A stretch of 64,000 nucleotides of DNA, from positions 1,566,429 through 1,630,428 of the forward strand of contig NZ_CP094288.1 of assembly GCF_022693705.1 (NCBI RefSeq), given 5' to 3'. The DNA is from Infirmifilum sp. NZ. GTDB lineage: Archaea > Thermoproteota > Thermoprotei > Thermofilales > Thermofilaceae. The position numbers and the translations under genes were made by a program. The notes beneath the pieces were generated by a model. That model saw nothing but the letters and a program-made list of their open reading frames with translations. It did not search any database and had not been told where the DNA came from. Below are positions 58,404 through 64,000 of the stretch, piece by piece (within the stretch, counting starts at the first letter, position 1; each line of letters opens with the position of its first letter).

Positions 58404-59726
58404 CTAGCTAGGTGTTTTCTTTGAGGTTAAGATAAGTGAGAAATAGGGTGTAAGCTTTTCTGAGATTTTATCAAGAACTAGACTTTCTGGCTCTAGTTGC
58501 ATTTTACCTTCAATCACTTTACTAAATTGTGTAGGCATGTATTGACTGAGCAGGGGTAACGGGATGCTACTTTTTTTAAGGTTCTCGAAGAGCACGTCAA
58601 TGGAATGCGAAACCCTAGGATTAGCTAAGTAGTAGCGACTGCGGTCGTAGAAGCTGAATAAGAGCTTTTGCCTTAAATTCGGATCTTTTGGAGAATAATA
58701 TTTAGACCAGTGAGTGGGATCCTGAAGCATGTTTTCCTCTAGAACAGACCGGAAGCGTGACACCTTCTGCGGTAGGATAGATCTGTAAATCTCCTCCTCT
58801 ATCATGCTCAGCGACATTAAGGCCTCTCTTAGGGCAAAAGTCAGAGCAGGGCCCACCTTAAGAATAACTATTCCATCTTCCACCATTTGTTTTAGGACAG
58901 CATAAGGCTGGTAATCAGTTGAATGCCCCTCAAAAACAATATGTGGATAGGCTTTAATAACTTCCTTTAGCTCTCTCACTTTCTCATGCCTATACGGAAG
59001 TATCTTATCATGCTCAAACTCTGCTCCATGTTTTATTACAACGGCAATAACTCGTTTCCAAATATCTGATAAGCCTCTTTCAGTTATTTTCTCACGGAAT
59101 AATTCAAGGTCTTCTCGCAGTTTTTCTGGCTCGGTTACTTCTTCTGAATTCTTTAATTTTCCCCCGGCAGTGGGGACATCGCTACCTATAACATAGACAA
59201 TCGGAGAATCGTTTCTACCCGATTTTTCATACGCCTCCTCTGCTGCTGCTATCAGCTCTACTGTTCTAGTGAAAATTACGTCAGAAGATAAAGGCTCTTT
59301 ATCGGTCGCTAAAGGAACGGTAGTATCAATGTGAAGCTTCCTAAAAGAAGCTTTCACGGCTTCAATAACCAGCTGTTTGCTCAGCTCCATTGCTTTGTCG
59401 GGTGGAAGTTTTGTCCAAGGAAGAGGACCGTAATGGTCACCACCAACAACTACTCTGTCTAGAGGGAAACCGTACTGCTTAGCTGTTTTCTGTACAAGCA
59501 CGTAAAAATCGGATGGTGTTAAACCTGTGTAACCGCCAAACTGGTTAACTTGATTCGATGTGGCCTCTATCAAGACGAACGGAGAATTCATCTCTACAGC
59601 GACTTTAAAGGTGGCCTTAAGCACAAACTCGTTTGAGCTGCATATCGAAGGGGCACCGATGAGTTCTCCATTTTTGTACCTTCGTACGACTTCCAAGAGA
59701 GGATTTTCAGCGGACACTGCTGTCAC
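58404..59726 (-). CDS. Tagatose-1,6-bisphosphate aldolase-associated subunit (GatZ/KbaZ-like)
   Basis: 440 residues from a GTG. SICSSNEFVLKATFKVAVEM, LIEATSNQVNQFGGYTGLTP, VVVGGDHYGPLPWTKLPPDK and HIDTTVPLATDKEPLSSDVI are hallmark stretches of GatZ/KbaZ, followed by EGHSTDYQPYAVLKQMVEDG and ILKVGPALTFALREALMSL. The protein stabilises the class II aldolase GatY/KbaY, which splits tagatose-1,6-bisphosphate at the end of galactitol and GalNAc pathways. No GatY/KbaY gene is in the window, so the protein may act alone or with a partner elsewhere. It is 9 bases behind agaS. Confidence 0.85.
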   Translation of the reverse strand: MTAVSAENPLLEVVRRYKNGELIGAPSICSSNEFVLKATFKVAVEMNSPFVLIEATSNQVNQFGGYTGLTPSDFYVLVQKTAKQYGFPLDRVVVGGDHYGPLPWTKLPPDKAMELSKQLVIEAVKASFRKLHIDTTVPLATDKEPLSSDVIFTRTVELIAAAEEAYEKSGRNDSPIVYVIGSDVPTAGGKLKNSEEVTEPEKLREDLELFREKITERGLSDIWKRVIAVVIKHGAEFEHDKILPYRHEKVRELKEVIKAYPHIVFEGHSTDYQPYAVLKQMVEDGIVILKVGPALTFALREALMSLSMIEEEIYRSILPQKVSRFRSVLEENMLQDPTHWSKYYSPKDPNLRQKLLFSFYDRSRYYLANPRVSHSIDVLFENLKKSSIPLPLLSQYMPTQFSKVIEGKMQLEPESLVLDKISEKLTPYFSLILTSKKTPS

Positions 59727-59735
59727 CGAATATAA

Positions 59736-60905
59736 CTACTGTGGAATATCGTATATCTTAAACTCTCTCACTACTCTGCTAAGCCGTCCCTCAGGATACG
59801 GGTTATCTGGGGTAATGCCTAGGCTTAAGGACTTGTAAAGAGCTAAAAGTTGAGCGTAAACAGCATATGGCAAAGCTAAAAACTCTGGTTCTATGTCTGA
59901 AAAATCCTCCTCGAGATAAAATACGTAATCAGCTTCATTAATCCTGTTTTTGAATGGTGTGAAGACGACGATAGTACCCTTGTTTTCATCCGAAGCCAAC
60001 TCCTCAAGGAAATCGACCTCGTACCTCCACGTGTAGTAATTATTCGAGAGGAATGCCACAACAAGTGATTTCTTATTTATAAACGCTTTGGGTCCATGCC
60101 TCAGGGCTAGAGGGCTATTATACGTAGATGCAATAATCCCCCGTGATAGTTCAAGCATTTTAAGAGAAGCCTCAGCGGCTAAACCTTTTAACCCGCCGCT
60201 ACCGAGGAAGATGGCCCTCTCGAATTCTCTCTCAGCGATTTCCCTAATTCGGTTCGAGTCCCTTGAAAGAATTCTCGACGCCTCGCTAGATATTTTCCTC
60301 ACTTTTTCCTCTGCATCCTTGGGATTCTTCAGTTCAGGGATAAGTAGATCGACTAGAAGCATAGAAGTGAAGCTACTGGTCATTGCGAATCCTTTATCAT
60401 TTGCCTTTTCAGGCAAAATTATGTTCAGGAAATTCTCCTTGCCTTCGCCATATCTAGCTAGCCTACCGTTACGATTGCATGTTATGTTTAAGAAGAACGG
60501 TTGCTTCGCCATTTTCTCCACGAGTTTAACGACTGCAAGGCTTTCAGGGCTGTCGCCCGAACGTGCGTGTGACACTAGAAGCAAAGGATTCTCATGGACG
60601 ATATGATCATGTGGTGAAGCCACGATGTCCGGAGACTCTTGAGCCTTAACATTTAACGAAAGTTTTCTTCTTAAGTAACCCTCACTTATAAAACCAACAT
60701 AGCCTGAGGTGCCGGCTCCTGCTAGCAAAATATGTGTATTTCCTCCGCTTAATGCTTTTTCGATGAACGCTAGGATAGTATGGCTTTTAGACAGTATCTC
60801 CTTGTAAATTTCAATCCATAGGGATGGTTGTTGCTTAATTTCCCTTATCGTATGAAAAGCCCCCTTAGCTGTGTACTCTTCAATTGGAAAGGTGCTCTCT
60901 CCCAT
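59736..60905 (-). CDS. agaS: AgaS-like SIS deaminase/isomerase
   Basis: 389 residues with two SIS domains. FHTIREIKQQPSLWIEIYKE at the N-terminus is typical of AgaS, then ILLAGAGTSGYVGFISEGYL, LLLVSHARSGDSPESLAVVK, FAMTSSFTSMLLVDLLIPEL and IFLGSGGLKGLAAEASLKML with SPLALRHGPKAFINKKSLVV. AgaS converts galactosamine-6-phosphate to tagatose-6-phosphate and ammonia. Together with GatZ and the deacetylase at 61073 it defines a galactosamine rather than glucosamine route. Divergent from the deacetylase gene with about 170 bases of AT-rich promoter DNA between them. Confidence 0.85.
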   Translation of the reverse strand: MGESTFPIEEYTAKGAFHTIREIKQQPSLWIEIYKEILSKSHTILAFIEKALSGGNTHILLAGAGTSGYVGFISEGYLRRKLSLNVKAQESPDIVASPHDHIVHENPLLLVSHARSGDSPESLAVVKLVEKMAKQPFFLNITCNRNGRLARYGEGKENFLNIILPEKANDKGFAMTSSFTSMLLVDLLIPELKNPKDAEEKVRKISSEASRILSRDSNRIREIAEREFERAIFLGSGGLKGLAAEASLKMLELSRGIIASTYNSPLALRHGPKAFINKKSLVVAFLSNNYYTWRYEVDFLEELASDENKGTIVVFTPFKNRINEADYVFYLEEDFSDIEPEFLALPYAVYAQLLALYKSLSLGITPDNPYPEGRLSRVVREFKIYDIPQ

Positions 60906-61072
60906 ATCACTTTGAAAAAGCTACTGCTATCATTAAATAGTTTGTCTACAGCAACTCGGGCTTTATATGCAATTACATCTTGGAGTATAGTGCATTGCCA
61001 ATCAATGACGTTTTACATTTATAACACAAAAATTTAAACATAAGTTTTAATATTCAAGCACAAAAATGCTAC

Positions 61073-62239
61073 ATGGATATTATGCGAACTGTCATAAGAC
61101 ACGCCACAATAATATCCTCCTCTGAGATCACTAGGAACGGGTATATATCGATTAAAGACGGCGTTATCGAGGAAGTGGGTAGAGAGCCCTATAGCGGCTC
61201 TGCAGAAAATGTGATCAATGCTGAGGGACTCATAGCCATGCCTGGCTTCATAGATACTCATACCCACGGCATCAGAGGCCTTGACGTGACAAACGACAGG
61301 GATCCACGTAAAATTCTCGAAATGGCTAAACACTACTCTGAGCACGGTGTAACGAGCTTCTTACCGACAACAGTTACAGCCCCTCTTGAAATTTTGAAAG
61401 AGTCCTGTAAGGCTGTTAGAGAGGCCTTACAGTTGTGGAAGCCATCCCACGGTGCTAAGATACTCGGGATTCATCTAGAAGGTCCATACATAAACCCTGA
61501 AGCCGCTGGCGCTCAGAACAAATCCTTTATTAGACCGCCAGATGCAAGGGAGTTCAAAGACCTCGTAGAGGCATGCGGAATAGTAAAGCAGGTCACAATC
61601 GCACCTGAACTCAAAGGCTCTGAAGAGCTGGTGAGGTATGCCAAAGGATCTGGTATTGTTGTTAGCGCCGGTCACACGAATGCATCATACGAAGATGGCT
61701 TGAAAAGCATCAGGCTAGGGGTTTCTAAAGCAAACCACCTATTTAACGGCATGACGAGGTTTCATCACAGGGAGCCCGGCATCGCCATTGCCCTTCTTCA
61801 ATCCCCCGACGTCTACCTGGAGGTAATAGCCGACTTTATACATCTGCACCAGGCTGTAGTTAAGATGATCATAGACTACGCGACGCCAAACAGAGTTGTA
61901 CTAATAACGGACTCGATAGCAGCTACGGATATGCCTGATGGAGTCTACCAGCTTGGTGGCTTAGAAGTTGTTGTTCAGCAGGGAGTGTGCAGGCTCGCCG
62001 GGTCAGGCGGCTTAGCAGGGTCAACGTTAACCATGGATAGAGCAGTCAAGAACATTGTCAGTTTAGGATACAAACTAACAGATGCCGTTAAAATGTCTAG
62101 CTTGGTTCCTGCAAAGAGCATTGGTCTTGGTAATATGGGTGATATAAAACCAGGCTATTTGGGAGATATTGTGCTTCTAGACGATGCTCTCAAAGTTGAA
62201 AAAACTATTATCGGGGGAGAATTAGTGTACGAAAGGTAA
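61073..62239 (+). CDS. N-acetylhexosamine-6-phosphate deacetylase (NagA/AgaA family)
   Basis: 388 residues, related over its whole length to the enzyme at 42378. [15 protein letters not shown] (HxH metal site), [56 protein letters not shown] and [15 protein letters not shown] (catalytic Asp) are all present. In this cluster with agaS and gatZ its substrate is more likely GalNAc-6-phosphate. It begins a plus-strand operon with the SIS and PTS EIIA genes. A TATA-like TTTAAACATAAG is about 35 bases upstream. Confidence 0.85.
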   Translation: MDIMRTVIRHATIISSSEITRNGYISIKDGVIEEVGREPYSGSAENVINAEGLIAMPGFIDTHTHGIRGLDVTNDRDPRKILEMAKHYSEHGVTSFLPTTVTAPLEILKESCKAVREALQLWKPSHGAKILGIHLEGPYINPEAAGAQNKSFIRPPDAREFKDLVEACGIVKQVTIAPELKGSEELVRYAKGSGIVVSAGHTNASYEDGLKSIRLGVSKANHLFNGMTRFHHREPGIAIALLQSPDVYLEVIADFIHLHQAVVKMIIDYATPNRVVLITDSIAATDMPDGVYQLGGLEVVVQQGVCRLAGSGGLAGSTLTMDRAVKNIVSLGYKLTDAVKMSSLVPAKSIGLGNMGDIKPGYLGDIVLLDDALKVEKTIIGGELVYER

Positions 62240-62282
62240 GGTTTTTATACAAGTTCCTGCGCAGAACCTTGCAGGTGATTCC

Positions 62283-63026
62283 GTGAATTCAAGTGCATAC
62301 GAACTTTTCACAAAAACTGTTACAAGTATTATCGATAAAATAGTTAGCGAGGAGCGAGAGAATATTGAAAGGGCTTCTGATCTCATGGTGCAGGCATTAT
62401 TAAACGATGGATACGTGTATGTTTTCGGAACTGGGCACTCCATGATGATGGCCCTTGAAATGTTTTACAGAGCAGGAGGCCTCGTGCGCGTCTACCCCAT
62501 ATTTGACTTATCTCTCTCTGGGCTCAACGGTGCCTTGAAGAGCACGCATATAGAACGTCTAACTGGTTATGCAGATGCCTTACTAAAATCTATGCGGCTG
62601 AAGCCTAACTCCGTTTTAATAATTGTCTCTAATTCCGGTAAAAATGCCGTACCAGTGGAGATGGCTGTTTCAGCCAGAAAAATGGGGCTTAAAGTAATTG
62701 GAGTAACATCGCTCAACTTTTCAATGAGCGTGCCCCCAGAGAATCCGCTCGGCAAGAAACTTTACGAAGTCGCCGATGTCACGATAGATAATAAGGTGCC
62801 AGGAGGAGATGCTGCATATGAGGTCGAATCCCTAAGGATGAAGATAGCTCCCGTATCAACTATAATCAACGCATTTGTACTGCAGCTTCTCACCATAAGA
62901 ACCGTTGAAAAGCTAATTGAGAAAGGTGTGATGCCTGAGATTTGGGTTAGTGCTAACATACCAGGTGGCATTGAGAAAAATCAGGCATATGTAGAGAAAT
63001 ATATTGATATAATAAAGTCATTATAG
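62283..63026 (+). CDS. SIS-domain phosphosugar-binding protein (UPF0309-like)
   Basis: 247 residues from a [23 protein letters not shown] and [20 protein letters not shown], then [20 protein letters not shown] (SIS serine loop) and [20 protein letters not shown], match the UPF0309 group of SIS proteins found next to sugar PTS genes. The precise reaction is unknown; isomerisation or deamination of a sugar phosphate is likely. It lies 43 bases after the deacetylase and 30 before the EIIA gene. Confidence 0.7.
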   Translation: MNSSAYELFTKTVTSIIDKIVSEERENIERASDLMVQALLNDGYVYVFGTGHSMMMALEMFYRAGGLVRVYPIFDLSLSGLNGALKSTHIERLTGYADALLKSMRLKPNSVLIIVSNSGKNAVPVEMAVSARKMGLKVIGVTSLNFSMSVPPENPLGKKLYEVADVTIDNKVPGGDAAYEVESLRMKIAPVSTIINAFVLQLLTIRTVEKLIEKGVMPEIWVSANIPGGIEKNQAYVEKYIDIIKSL

Positions 63027-63056
63027 TCACTAAATAGTCACTAAACAAATCTTGGG

Positions 63057-63545
63057 TTGAATATTATGGGTGGTCTTTCTCAAGATTTGCTTAGTGCTGT
63101 TGACGATAGAATAGTTGTGGTTGATTCTGTTAGGGATTGGATTGAAGCAATCAGACTAGCTGGGCTATTACTTGTTAGGGATGGTATTGTAGAAGAGAAG
63201 TACATAGAAGCTATGGTGAAGGTGACTCAGGAGCTAGGTCCCTACGCTGTGCTAGCACCAGGCGTTGCCATGCCTCATGCTAGACCTGAAGACGGTGCCC
63301 GCAAAATAGGTATCAGTATCGTCATTGTAAAGAATGGGGTCTCTTTTAACTCTCCCAATGATCCAGTGTACATAGTTATAGGCTTTGCTGCAATAGATAA
63401 GACGAGTCATTTAAACATATTAAAAGAATTAGCTGATTTTCTCTCTATTTCAGATATCATTAAGAAGCTCGGAAATGCTTCGTCACCGAGTCAGGTGAAG
63501 GAAATTATAAAAGAGTACCAGCATAGTCAAATGCATAAACATTAA
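63057..63545 (+). CDS. PTS EIIA component, ascorbate/SgaA (fructose-mannitol superfamily) type
   Basis: 162 residues from a TTG; an ATG three codons later is equally possible. DWIEAIRLAGLLLVRDGIVE and the phosphohistidine signature APGVAMPHARPEDGARKIGI are of the PtsN/UlaC type, and VIGFAAIDKTSHLNILKELA completes the domain. It would take phosphate from the HPr encoded at 39905 and give it to the EIIB encoded at 63574 on the other strand. So a second PTS, besides the mannose-family one, serves this cluster. Confidence 0.85.
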   Translation: MNIMGGLSQDLLSAVDDRIVVVDSVRDWIEAIRLAGLLLVRDGIVEEKYIEAMVKVTQELGPYAVLAPGVAMPHARPEDGARKIGISIVIVKNGVSFNSPNDPVYIVIGFAAIDKTSHLNILKELADFLSISDIIKKLGNASSPSQVKEIIKEYQHSQMHKH

Positions 63546-63573
63546 TGTTCAGAGTGAAGAAAGCATGGGCTTA

Positions 63574-63864
63574 CTAAGTTTTAAGATAACCCATCTCTTT
63601 CAAAACGACAGATAATTTTGCTCTCAGCTCGTTCTTGTCAAGCAAGTTTTTTAGGAATACTTTTCTGACAGGTTTATCGGTTAAGAGCTTCTCAAAATCA
63701 ACACTAGCAACAATAATATCAGTGTCGTGTCCTATACTTAGGCTTGATATATTGGTTGCTATGACTTCGGCTGGCACATTAAGTTCCCTCAGCACCTCTT
63801 CTACGTTCATCTTAATTAGGAAAACAGTGCCCATACCCATTCCGCAGACTGCAGCGATTTTCAA
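63574..63864 (-). CDS. PTS EIIB component, ascorbate/SgaB type
   Basis: 96 residues. The N-terminal IAAVCGMGMGTVFLIKMNVE carries the phosphocysteine (Cys7) in a P-loop-like CGMGMGT, as in UlaB/SgaB; AEVIATNISSLSIGHDTDII follows. It is transcribed towards the EIIA gene (convergent). The EIIC permease is not in the window and may start at its right edge. Confidence 0.85.
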   Translation of the reverse strand: MKIAAVCGMGMGTVFLIKMNVEEVLRELNVPAEVIATNISSLSIGHDTDIIVASVDFEKLLTDKPVRKVFLKNLLDKNELRAKLSVVLKEMGYLKT

Positions 63865-63951
63865 TCTCTTTGAGATACTACATCACCCTTAATTAGCTTC
63901 TTCCTTTACAATTTTAAGCTTTTCTACTTAAATATGACTAATAGCAGAAGG

Positions 63952-63992
63952 TTTATATAAGTGTGTTTCAATACGAACTCTTGACCCCCATG
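63952..63992 (+). promoter_or_regulatory. Promoter and start codon of a gene leaving the window
   Basis: A TATA box (TTTATATAAG, 63952-63961) lies about 30 bases before an ATG at 63990 with open frame MAL to the edge. Given the EIIA and EIIB genes alongside, the gene may encode the missing EIIC; only the start is visible, so this is a guess. Confidence 0.35.
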
Positions 63993-64000
63993 GCATTATT

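Overview
The window looks like a piece of a hyperthermophilic crenarchaeal chromosome, most likely Thermofilum or a close relative. The reasons are inferred from the sequence: leaderless or short-leader genes behind TATA-like boxes, many GTG/TTG starts, many small VapBC and HEPN/MNT gene pairs, PaREP1-family proteins, LEA14/WHy and Clp-fold membrane proteins, and above all a bacterial-type phosphotransferase system (PTS), which among crenarchaea is known from Thermofilum pendens. No rRNA, tRNA or CRISPR array was found.

Layout. (1) 1-11.3 kb is an AT-rich surface-glycan island: a GT2 C-terminus, a thymidylate-kinase-like protein, a nucleotidyltransferase-like protein, several GT4 glycosyltransferases, a GT-C-like membrane protein, a broken GNAT gene, and GDP-mannose 4,6-dehydratase plus a perosamine-synthase-like aminotransferase. 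Base composition changes abruptly near 11,385. (2) 11.4-35 kb is a GC-rich accessory zone. It holds five paralogues of a coiled-coil plus PD-(D/E)XK-like family (DUF3782/COG5493-like), PaREP1 genes, clan AA aspartic protease copies, about nine toxin-antitoxin modules in all stages of decay, and a dispersed GC-rich element that interrupts two of them. Many intergenic stretches are gene remnants. (3) 35-40 kb carries a large modular surface protein and an archaeal ATPase. (4) 39.9-52 kb is a complete mannose-family PTS with GlcNAc-6-phosphate catabolism: HPr, EI, NagA, a GlmS-like protein without its glutaminase cysteine, a neutral-ceramidase-like protein, a Gfo/Idh oxidoreductase, EIIB, EIIA, a TIM-barrel protein of PTS operons, a fused EIIC-EIID permease and a HAD phosphatase. 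(5) 52.3-57.2 kb is a PotABCD-like ABC transporter in which every gene carries at least one frameshift. (6) 57.3-64 kb is an amino-sugar (probably GalNAc) cluster: BadF-type sugar kinase, GatZ/KbaZ, AgaS, a second NagA/AgaA, an SIS protein, and EIIA and EIIB of an ascorbate/SgaAB-type PTS.

How they fit together. Phosphate from PEP would pass EI to HPr to EIIA/EIIB, and the fused EIICD would bring in an amino sugar as its 6-phosphate. NagA deacetylates it, and the GlmS-like isomerase domain would then run as a deaminase, giving fructose-6-phosphate and ammonia. The right-hand cluster offers a parallel galactosamine route (deacetylase, AgaS deaminase/isomerase, GatZ) and probably shares EI and HPr. 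The decayed ABC transporter between them may be a sugar or polyamine importer that became dispensable.

The most unusual features are the shuffled coiled-coil/nuclease family, the antitoxin-toxin-antitoxin arrangement flanked by a 108-bp perfect repeat, toxins whose active sites are lost by frameshift or substitution, the GlmS protein with a dead glutaminase domain, and the EIIC-EIID fusion. All functional statements rest on reading motifs by eye; no database search was run.
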